DNA of 6,767 nucleotides, taken from assembly GCA_022615275.1 (NCBI GenBank), contig JAKEHA010000248.1, positions 1 to 6,767 on the forward strand, given 5' to 3'. Source of the DNA: Candidatus Latescibacterota bacterium. Its GTDB lineage: Bacteria; Krumholzibacteriota; Krumholzibacteriia; WVZY01; JAKEHA01. The position numbers and the translations under genes were made by a program. Shown here piece by piece: positions 1 through 5,696 of the stretch (position 1 is the first letter of the stretch; every line of letters starts with the position of its first letter). The notes beneath the pieces were generated by a model that was not told the origin of the DNA, made no database searches, and saw only the letters and a list, made by a program, of their open reading frames with translations.

Positions 1-1148
1 AGCGGATACCGGCTGGTCTTCCAACTCCCGCCGCCGACGGGGTCGAGCACGGGGGCGGGCGGTGCGGTCGCGTCGCTCCTAAAATTGAAGAAAAACTCGG
101 TCACGCGAGCGAACACGTCGACGGCGCGAAAGTCCACGCGGTGCGCGCCCTCGTTCGGGAAGGAATCGGCCAGCGGCACCGAGAAATTCAAGGTGTCGCC
201 CGCTAGCCACGTCGAGACGACGGGCTGGTAGGGAGACGTCGCCGCGTAGCGGACCAGGAGGGAATCGACGCCGCGCTTGTCGAAGGCATAGCCGAGCAGG
301 CTGTCGGGCACGGTGGAGACGGTCGCGTTGCTGGCGAGACTCGTGATCTCCACGTCCGGCGCGCGCGTGTCGACGTCGAACAAATACGTCGAGGTGGCGG
401 TGTACCCGGCGACGTCGTTGACGGTCAGCGTCACGCGGTATTCGCCGTCCGGCGCTGGGGCGGTCTCCGCGTTCGCATTCCAGTACAGCACGTAGTTGCC
501 GCTGGCACCGGTGTAGGGTGGCGTGGTCGTGAGCGACACGGGCGTGAACGCGGTGCCGCTCGGGTAAGCGAAGGCACTCCTGAGCTCGTCGGGGACGCGC
601 CCGGGAACCACGGGCGAAGCATCCGCGATGGTGAACGAAAAACCGATCGACGTGGTCGACGCGGGCGCTCCCGGCGCGTACGGGTTGGGCAGCGCGCTCA
701 CGATCTGAATGCCGGGCGGGGTGAGGTCGACGAAAACCGGGAGTGATCGGACGGAATCAGGGTTGGCGCCGTTGCTCGCGAAGAGCGTCACCACGTAGGT
801 ACCTTCGGCCGCGGGTGAACCGTCCCAGCGCCGGCCCTTCCAATAGAAGATGCGGGGCCCCCCCGACGTTTCCGACCCGGGGGCGCGCAGCGTATCGACC
901 GGCGTGATGGAGTCCGCTTCGAAGACGATCAGCGACAATGTAGTCGCGGCCGCGGAGAGCGTGTAGCGCACACGGGTGGAATCCACCCGTCCGTCGCCGG
1001 TGGGGAATTCGGGGGAAATGACAGTCTCGCGCACGTCGAAGAGGGTCACGATGTTCTGTGCACGCGCGACACCCGCGCCCAGCCCGGCCGCGAGGCCGGC
1101 GGCGAGAAAGAGCGTGCGAACGAGCGAGGTAATGCGGAAACGCGTCAA
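1..1148 (-). CDS. Exported multi-domain Ig-like / FlgD-Ig-like surface protein (C-terminus beyond the window)
   Basis: The reading frame is open from a TTG at 1148 to the left edge, giving 382 complete codons without a stop. TTG is chosen because AAAGG lies 6 nt upstream, no ATG or GTG is in frame nearby, and a signal peptide follows at once: Arg at 3, 5 and 11, a hydrophobic stretch at about 13-28, and a likely SPase I site after ARA (residue 30). Residues about 40-143 resemble a FlgD-type Ig-like fold, with a VRYTLS strand near 60 and a WDGSPAAEGTYVVTL block at 108-122. Residues about 147-262 repeat the pattern (NPY near 155, YVLYWNAN, then DGEYRVTL at 234-241). Residues about 265-358 form a third, more divergent beta-sandwich, and a fourth seems to begin after APPAPVLDP. 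No enzymatic motif is visible. In FCB-type lineages such proteins are usually secreted or surface-attached; that role, and any C-terminal sorting domain, is inferred. The gene lies 60 bp downstream of the sirtuin on the same strand and may be co-transcribed with it. Confidence 0.85.
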   Translation of the reverse strand, partial: MTRFRITSLVRTLFLAAGLAAGLGAGVARAQNIVTLFDVRETVISPEFPTGDGRVDSTRVRYTLSAAATTLSLIVFEADSITPVDTLRAPGSETSGGPRIFYWKGRRWDGSPAAEGTYVVTLFASNGANPDSVRSLPVFVDLTPPGIQIVSALPNPYAPGAPASTTSIGFSFTIADASPVVPGRVPDELRSAFAYPSGTAFTPVSLTTTPPYTGASGNYVLYWNANAETAPAPDGEYRVTLTVNDVAGYTATSTYLFDVDTRAPDVEITSLASNATVSTVPDSLLGYAFDKRGVDSLLVRYAATSPYQPVVSTWLAGDTLNFSVPLADSFPNEGAHRVDFRAVDVFARVTEFFFNFRSDATAPPAPVLDPVGGGSWKTSRYP

Positions 1149-1154
1149 CGTGGA

Positions 1155-1159
1155 CCTTT
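1155..1159 (-). promoter_or_regulatory. Shine-Dalgarno AAAGG that decides the TTG start of the Ig-like protein
   Basis: On the minus strand AAAGG is followed by six bases and then TTG (1148-1146). No other start codon in this frame has a purine-rich site, and the signal peptide begins directly at this TTG. The motif is short, so its strength is uncertain. Confidence 0.6.
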
Positions 1160-1208
1160 GAACTCGAGGGGTGTGTACATAATGAGTATCACGCCGGCGC
1201 GATCGCGG

Positions 1209-1940
1209 TCAACCGGTTTGGGGCACCAGCTCGGGTAGGATCGTCCTCGCCCCGCCCGGCACGAAGACGTCCGCGATCTCCGTGAGCGGCGTCTGTTCCG
1301 GGTTGACCTCGATCACGCGCGCGCCGCGTTCCCTTGCGGTGAGCGCGAATCCGGCCGCCGGGTACACGAGCCCCGACGTCCCCACCACGACGAGCACGTC
1401 GCACGACGAGAGCGCCGCGTCGGCCGTTTCGAGATGCGCCGGATCGAGCGACTCGCCGAACCACACCACGGCGGGACGCACCAGCGAGCCGCACGCACAC
1501 CGGGGCGGCGTCGCGTCTTGGGGGAACGGCCCTTCGACGTCGTGGCCGCGGTCGAAGCACGTGTAGCGAAAAATATTGCCGTGCAGCTCGACCACGTTCT
1601 TCGAGCCCGCGGCCGCGTGCAAACCGTCGATGTTCTGGGTTAGCACGACGAAAGAGTCGCAACGTTCCTCCCAGCGCGCGAGGGCGATGTGCCCCTCGTG
1701 CGGGCGTGCCGCCGCGATCATGGTTCGACGCTCGGCGTACCAGCGCCACACCAGCGCCGGGTCGCGGCGAAACCCGCCGCGGGTCGCGAGGTCCTCGACG
1801 TTGTAGTTCGCCCACAGCGCGTTGGGTGCGTCGCGAAAGGTCGGGATGCCGCTCTCCTTCGACATGCCGGCGCCGGTCGTCACCACCACGCGGCGCGCGG
1901 CGCGCGCGAACTCGACCGCCGTTCGCAGCGCGCTGGTCAT
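1209..1940 (-). CDS. cobB: Sir2-family NAD-dependent protein deacylase, class III (CobB/SIRT5-like)
   Basis: This 243-residue protein should remove acyl groups from lysine using NAD+ in the cytoplasm, releasing nicotinamide and O-acyl-ADP-ribose. The Rossmann and NAD-binding motifs are visible: GAGMSKESGIPTFRD at 23-37, TQNID at 101-105, the catalytic His in LHGN (H120), VVWFGE at 158-163, GTSG at 187-190 and EVNPE at 211-215. Y68-A-E-R71 in WRWYAERR matches the YxxR signature of class III sirtuins, which binds the carboxylate of succinyl- or malonyl-lysine; desuccinylase or demalonylase activity is therefore inferred. The zinc module is thin: only C128, C148 and C150 are seen, where the family usually has two CxxC pairs. 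The length is typical of bacterial CobB. The frame stays open upstream, but ATG 1940 is chosen because it follows GGGAG with a 4-nt gap, overlaps the transporter stop as ATGA, and starts just before the first conserved strand. The symbol is by family resemblance. Confidence 0.96.
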   Translation of the reverse strand: MTSALRTAVEFARAARRVVVTTGAGMSKESGIPTFRDAPNALWANYNVEDLATRGGFRRDPALVWRWYAERRTMIAAARPHEGHIALARWEERCDSFVVLTQNIDGLHAAAGSKNVVELHGNIFRYTCFDRGHDVEGPFPQDATPPRCACGSLVRPAVVWFGESLDPAHLETADAALSSCDVLVVVGTSGLVYPAAGFALTARERGARVIEVNPEQTPLTEIADVFVPGGARTILPELVPQTG

Positions 1941-2860
1941 GGCACTCCCGCGGGGCGTTTCGCGCGCGGATTCGACCAGAACGTCGCCAAGGCGATGCCG
2001 GCCAGGATCAGCGCCGCGCCCGCGCCCACCCGCGGCGACACGGTTTCGCCCAGGAGCGCGACACCGATCAGCACCGCGATGATCGGTATGATGAAGGTCT
2101 GGTACGACACCACGGTCACGTCCAAGTGCTGGATGACGTAGAAGAACAGCGAAAAGGCCGCCACCGACCCCGCCAGCGCGAGGTAGACCATCGATCCCCA
2201 GGTGGACGCGTCGAAGCGCAGGGGATTCGCGTCTTCGACCAGCAGTGCTGCTCCCGCCGCCACCGCCGCGCCGGTTGCGAAGGGAATGAGGAGTGAGGCC
2301 ACCGGGTGGTAGCCCGCGCTCCAGCGCTTGGTGGCGACGGATCCCACCGACGAGGCGAACACGCTGCCGAGCACGCACACGATCCCCGCTGCCTGGCTGG
2401 CGCTCTCGGCGCCGGTCGCGCCGCGACCCAGGCTATCGGAGAAGATGACGGTCACGCCCGCGATCCCGGTCGCGATGCCGAACAACTTGCGTACCGTGAG
2501 GGGGTCGCCCAAGGCTGCGCGCGCCAGGAGAGCGACCATCAACGGCAGCGTGGCGTAGAGCACCGCCGCCTGCCCCGACGGGATGCGTTGCTCGCCGTAG
2601 TACACGAGCGAGTAAGGGAACACGATGTGGAACAATCCGAGGAACAGTCCCAACCGCACGAAGCGCGCCTCGCGCGGGATCGGAATGCGCCACGCGCGCA
2701 CGATCACGAGCACCACCGCGGTCGCGATGGTCATGCGCACTGCGATACTGGTGAGTACGGGGGCACCCTCCAGACCGACCTTGATCGCCATCCAGGTCGA
2801 GCCCCAGATGACGCACATGGCGGCGTACGCGAGTATGAGCCGAGTGGCGCTGGTGGTCAC
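1937..2860 (-). CDS. EamA-domain transporter of the drug/metabolite transporter (DMT) superfamily
   Basis: This 307-residue, very hydrophobic inner-membrane protein should have ten helices in two EamA repeats, at about residues 8-142 and 158-295. The family signature VIWGSTWMAIKVGL opens the first helix. IPSGQAAVLYATLPL lies in the middle of repeat one, and SYQTFIIPIIAVLIG followed by LLGETVSPRVGAGAALILAG closes repeat two. Relatives export amino acids or other small metabolites by proton exchange; the substrate cannot be read from sequence. I chose the GTG at 2860 because GAGG lies 10 nt upstream and the protein then begins six residues before helix 1, as is usual. An ATG at 2905 would add 15 residues, but it has no ribosome site and the added codons (CGA, AGA, CGA, TTG, CAA) are unlike the rest. 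The stop overlaps the sirtuin start by four bases, so the two are probably translationally coupled. No clear promoter was found. Confidence 0.95.
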   Translation of the reverse strand: MTTSATRLILAYAAMCVIWGSTWMAIKVGLEGAPVLTSIAVRMTIATAVVLVIVRAWRIPIPREARFVRLGLFLGLFHIVFPYSLVYYGEQRIPSGQAAVLYATLPLMVALLARAALGDPLTVRKLFGIATGIAGVTVIFSDSLGRGATGAESASQAAGIVCVLGSVFASSVGSVATKRWSAGYHPVASLLIPFATGAAVAAGAALLVEDANPLRFDASTWGSMVYLALAGSVAAFSLFFYVIQHLDVTVVSYQTFIIPIIAVLIGVALLGETVSPRVGAGAALILAGIALATFWSNPRAKRPAGVP

Positions 2861-2870
2861 GACTTGGAGG

Positions 2871-2874
2871 CCTC
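2871..2874 (-). promoter_or_regulatory. Shine-Dalgarno GAGG supporting the GTG start of the EamA transporter
   Basis: On the minus strand ACGAGG (2876-2871) precedes GTG 2860 by 10 nt. The competing ATG at 2905 has only CGTGCGAT before it. The spacing is at the long end of normal, so this is supportive rather than decisive. Confidence 0.45.
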
Positions 2875-2986
2875 GTCTTTCGACGATCAACGGTCGGGAC
2901 ACCATATCGCACGCGGACCGGCGGGGGAAGGGCGCCGGTAACGCAAGACGGGTGCGCACATTAGCCGGGCCCCGCGACCTCCGCGG

Positions 2987-3015
2987 TTGACACGCGGGCG
3001 CGTCGGGGGTAGCAT
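2987..3015 (+). promoter_or_regulatory. Sigma70-type promoter for the glycosyltransferase gene
   Basis: A perfect -35 box TTGACA (2987-2992), a 17-bp spacer and TAGCAT (3010-3015, four of six matches to TATAAT) read toward the gene at 3085. Transcription would begin near 3022. CCGCGG sits directly before the -35 box, and CCCGCG (2971-2976) / CGCGGG (2993-2998) flank it as an inverted repeat, which could be an operator. Short G/C inverted repeats are common at this GC content, so the operator idea is weak. Confidence 0.65.
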
Positions 3016-3021
3016 AAGGAA

Positions 3022-3084
3022 CGGTAAATCAACGGCTTTACGCGAGAGGTAAGGATTCGAAACGACTGGTAACGGCGCCTCCCC
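3022..3084 (+). promoter_or_regulatory. Leader of the glycosyltransferase mRNA with a 5' stem-loop and repeated GGTAA
   Basis: If transcription starts near 3022, the leader is about 63 nt. GTAAA (3024-3028) can pair with TTTAC (3037-3041) around an 8-nt loop at its very start. GGTAA occurs at 3023, 3048 and 3068, and a fourth copy lies upstream at 2937. The purine-rich AGAGGTAAGGA (3045-3055) is about 30 nt from the start codon, too far for direct use, and the bases just before the TTG are CGCCTCCCC. I recognise no known riboswitch class. Confidence 0.35.
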
Positions 3085-4785
3085 TTGAAACGAATCAGCC
3101 CCGGCCTCTTCGTCGTCCTGGCGGCGGCGGCGGCGGTGCATTTGGCCGTCGCGCTGCAGGACTTTGCCACGCTCGCGCGTAACGGTTTCCTCTACGACGA
3201 CAGCTTCTACGCGTTCCAAATCGCGCGCAACATCGCGCACGGCGAGGGTGCCACCTTCGACGGCATCCACGCCACCAACGGATTCCAGCCCCTCTACGTC
3301 GCAGCACTGGTGCCGCTGTACTGGATCGCGGGCGACAACGCGACGCTTCCGGTCCACCTCGCGCTCGTTCTCTCTGCGCTTCTCACCGTCGCGACCGCGT
3401 TCCTGCTCCACCGGATCGTGGCGCGTCGCGCGAGCGAGACCGCCGCGCTGATCGTGGCGGGTGCGTGGGCCTTCTCTCCCATCGTCGTCCGGCAGGCCGC
3501 GAACGGACTCGAGACCGCGCTCGCGTTGTTCTGTTTCGCGCTCTCGGTCGATTACTACCTCGCGCGCGTGCGTCCGCTCGCGGCTCCATCGCGCCGCGCG
3601 TTCGTCGCCCTGGGCGCGCTACTGGGGCTGGCGCTCCTGGCCCGCATCGACCTCGGCTTCCTCGCTCTCGCGATGAGTCTCGATTACCTCCTGGTCGTAC
3701 GCGCCCGCGTGCGCGCCGGAGAGGCGAGCGCGCGGTGGCGACGGAACCTCGCGGCGGGCGTGCTGACGGGCGCGCTGGTGTGGGCGCCGTGGGCGATCTA
3801 CGGCGTGGTGTCGGTGGGCTCGCCCATTTCCGAAAGCGGCCGCGCCACCCGCCACCTGGCCATCGCGTACGCGCCCTTCTTCAACCTGGCCTCGCCGGGC
3901 GACGCCGCGGACGGTCCCGACGCCGCGTTCATGGCGCGCCACCTGGAGCGCTCCTTGAAGTCGCTCAAGGTGACGCCGGCCGTGCACCCCCTGCTCCGCG
4001 GGACGCGCAAGCTCTCGGATCGCGCCGGCGTGGGCGAGCCCGTGACCAACGCACTGGGGGTGGCCGTGCTCTCGGGTTTCTTCGTGTGGTGGTGGCGGCG
4101 CCGACGCGCCGCGCGCGAGTTCGATTTTCTCTTGTTGTTTTCGGTGATGATGATCGCCGCGTATTCGACCTACGTGTTCGGCGTGTTCTTCTTCCTTCGT
4201 TACTACTACCCGCTCTATTTCGTGGGCATGATCTTCGCCGGGCTCGCGATCGACGACGCGGCGGCGTGGGTGCGGGCACGGTCGCTCTCGGTGCGCCGCG
4301 TCGCGCTGGTCGCCAGCGGCATCTACGCGGCGGCCCTCCTCTACATGGGGTACACGAGCGCGTTCCGGACCATCCGGGTTTACGGGTTCTACGACGCGGC
4401 GCGCTGGGTGAGCACGCACACGGACCCGTCGGAGACGATCGGCGTGTTCCAGGGGGGTGCCATCGGCTACCTGTCGCAGCGGCGCGTGGTCAATCTCGAC
4501 GGCAAGGTGAACGCCGACGCGTACCAGGCGTTGCGCGCCGGACACTTGAACGAGTACGTGCGCGGGGCGCACATCGACCTGGTGCTGGACAGCGCGCGTG
4601 TGCTCGATCTTTTTCTCGGACCGTGGTCACGGGAGGACCGCGAACGCATCGTGCGCGAGGCGGTCTTCGTGGGCGCCGAGCACGGGGTTCCGGGATGGAT
4701 CGGATACCGCGTCACACCCGCGCGTGGATTCAACGCGGGCTCGGCCGGCTCGCCCGGCCCGTCGCAGATGCAGCCCGGTCGCTAG
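3085..4785 (+). CDS. Polytopic membrane glycosyltransferase, GT-C superfamily (ArnT/PMT/AftB-like)
   Basis: This 566-residue protein has about 11-12 predicted helices up to residue 422, then a soluble C-terminal region that should face the periplasm. GT-C enzymes move a sugar from a polyprenyl-phosphate donor to a lipid, polysaccharide or protein on the outer face of the membrane. The first loop carries the acidic pair D38-D39 in LYDDSFYAFQIARNIAHGEG, then TFDG and TNGFQPLY (64-71). Further family-like blocks are NGLETAL (140-146), LLARIDLGFLAL (184-195), GSPISES (245-251) and FLRYYYPLYF (370-379). The C-terminal part has GFYDAARWVSTH and VNLDGKVNADAY (469-480), as in related uncharacterised enzymes. 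Donor and acceptor are unknown. The TTG start is the only one that keeps the first helix, and an in-frame TAA lies at 3070-3072, but there is no Shine-Dalgarno. The last 17 residues are a Gly/Ser/Pro-rich tail. The stop overlaps that of the convergent lipid kinase. Confidence 0.88.
   Translation: MKRISPGLFVVLAAAAAVHLAVALQDFATLARNGFLYDDSFYAFQIARNIAHGEGATFDGIHATNGFQPLYVAALVPLYWIAGDNATLPVHLALVLSALLTVATAFLLHRIVARRASETAALIVAGAWAFSPIVVRQAANGLETALALFCFALSVDYYLARVRPLAAPSRRAFVALGALLGLALLARIDLGFLALAMSLDYLLVVRARVRAGEASARWRRNLAAGVLTGALVWAPWAIYGVVSVGSPISESGRATRHLAIAYAPFFNLASPGDAADGPDAAFMARHLERSLKSLKVTPAVHPLLRGTRKLSDRAGVGEPVTNALGVAVLSGFFVWWWRRRRAAREFDFLLLFSVMMIAAYSTYVFGVFFFLRYYYPLYFVGMIFAGLAIDDAAAWVRARSLSVRRVALVASGIYAAALLYMGYTSAFRTIRVYGFYDAARWVSTHTDPSETIGVFQGGAIGYLSQRRVVNLDGKVNADAYQALRAGHLNEYVRGAHIDLVLDSARVLDLFLGPWSREDRERIVREAVFVGAEHGVPGWIGYRVTPARGFNAGSAGSPGPSQMQPGR
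4743..4759. repeat. GC-rich stem-loop at the convergent gene ends
   Basis: GGCCGG (4743-4748), a CTCGC loop and CCGGCC (4754-4759) form a perfect 6-bp stem. It lies inside the last codons of the glycosyltransferase and about 23 nt beyond the stop of the opposing lipid kinase. No T-run follows on either strand, so it is not a standard intrinsic terminator. It could still slow polymerase or protect the 3' end of the kinase mRNA. Confidence 0.35.
4782..4785. other. CTAG palindrome that holds both stop codons of convergent genes
   Basis: The plus-strand TAG occupies 4783-4785 and the minus-strand TAG occupies 4784-4782, so the two genes overlap by four bases within CTAG. No untranslated space is left between the coding regions. 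Confidence 0.95.
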
Positions 4786-5696
4786 CGCAGAATCCTCTCC
4801 AGCGGGTGCGTGTGGCGCGCGGAGCCGCCCGCGCGCGAAAGCACCGGCAGACAGCGTGGAATCAGGGAGACATCCAGCGGCTCCGCGCGTCTTCCCAGAT
4901 ACTCCCCGTCGATGTGCAGGGGAAACGGCCGCTCGGCCACGACGCGCACGCGTGCGCCGGTGTGAATCGACACACCGCGTTTGCCGACGTGCTTGCCGTG
5001 GATCGTGCTCGGAAGCAGCGCCAGCATGCGCAATCGCGGCATGCGCTCCGCCGTGCACACGTCGAGACGCCCGTCGTCGGGAAATGCGCCCGGGTTCAAG
5101 TAGAACCCGCCCCCGGCCCGCACTCCGTTTCCGATCGAAACCAAGAGGAAGTCCCCCTCGACGACTCGATCGCCGTCGAACACGAGCGAATACCGATTCG
5201 ATTCGTACTCGGCGAGCGCCTTCACGACCGCCAGCAAATAGAGCGGGAGTCCGCGCAGGTTCCGGATCGAGAGGCTGTGGAACGTGACCACGGCCTCGAA
5301 GCCGATGCCGATGCTGTTTGCGCAATAACGGTCGCCGCAGTCGAGCACGTCGAACCGGTACCCCACACCCGTCTCGAGCACGCGCGCCAGCTCTTCGGGA
5401 GACCGCGGACAGTCGATCAGGGACGCGAAATCATTGCCCGATCCGGTGGGAACGACGATCATCGGGACCGGGTTCGGCATGAGTCCGTTGACGACCTCGC
5501 TCACCGTGCCGTCCCCGCCGAAGGCGCAAACCACGTCCGAATTGGCCGCAGCACCGCGCGCGAGGTCGCGGGCGTGGCCCGGTCCTTGCGTCCAAAGGAG
5601 GTGGGTATCACCGCGAACGGCACGGGCATAGCGCTCCACCGTGGCACGGGTTCGGCCCCGTCCGGCGGTCGGATTGGCAATGAAACTGATGCGCAT
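4782..5696 (-). CDS. Diacylglycerol kinase-type lipid kinase (YegS/DgkB/LCB5 family)
   Basis: This 304-residue protein should phosphorylate a lipid alcohol such as diacylglycerol with ATP at the inner face of the membrane, feeding phospholipid recycling. The N-terminal DAGK catalytic domain shows NPTAGRGR (8-15), the nucleotide-binding GGDGTVSEVVNG (60-71) and PTGSGNDFA (83-91). The C-terminal beta domain carries NSIGIGFEAVV (127-137), SIGNGVRAGGGF (187-198), PDDGRLDV (206-213) and IDGEYL (262-267), where D263-G-E265 matches the DGE motif that supplies the catalytic base in relatives. The length is normal for YegS/DgkB. Residue 134 is Glu where Asp is more common. The frame is open another 70 codons upstream, but ATG 5696 is chosen because it follows GGGAG (3-nt gap) and puts the first strand, RISFIANP, at the N-terminus as in the family. 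Members can instead use sphingoid or other lipids, so the exact substrate is open. Both ends overlap neighbouring genes. Confidence 0.96.
   Translation of the reverse strand: MRISFIANPTAGRGRTRATVERYARAVRGDTHLLWTQGPGHARDLARGAAANSDVVCAFGGDGTVSEVVNGLMPNPVPMIVVPTGSGNDFASLIDCPRSPEELARVLETGVGYRFDVLDCGDRYCANSIGIGFEAVVTFHSLSIRNLRGLPLYLLAVVKALAEYESNRYSLVFDGDRVVEGDFLLVSIGNGVRAGGGFYLNPGAFPDDGRLDVCTAERMPRLRMLALLPSTIHGKHVGKRGVSIHTGARVRVVAERPFPLHIDGEYLGRRAEPLDVSLIPRCLPVLSRAGGSARHTHPLERILR

Noticed and set aside
1145..1180. Eleven-codon minus-strand open frame (ATG 1180) whose TGA overlaps the TTG start of the Ig-like protein
   Set aside because: It could act as a coupled leader peptide, but it has no ribosome site and such a short frame is expected by chance.
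1209..1940. The sirtuin as part of an antiphage system
   Set aside because: Defence-type Sir2 domains are usually NADases fused to or paired with other effector domains. This one is a stand-alone deacylase of ordinary length with the class III signature, and no nuclease, TIR, helicase or phage gene is nearby.
1941..2378. Upstream extension of the sirtuin frame by 146 codons
   Set aside because: The extension is Arg/Gly-rich, lies inside the transporter in another frame, and would displace the N-terminus that fits the sirtuin family.
3040..3070. tRNA-like patch GGATTCGAAAC in the glycosyltransferase leader
   Set aside because: It resembles a T-loop for a few bases only; no acceptor stem, D-arm or anticodon arm can be drawn around it.
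3619..4572. Minus-strand open frame of 317 codons antisense to the glycosyltransferase
   Set aside because: Its product is His/Arg/Glu-rich without motifs and is the codon-bias shadow of the plus-strand gene.
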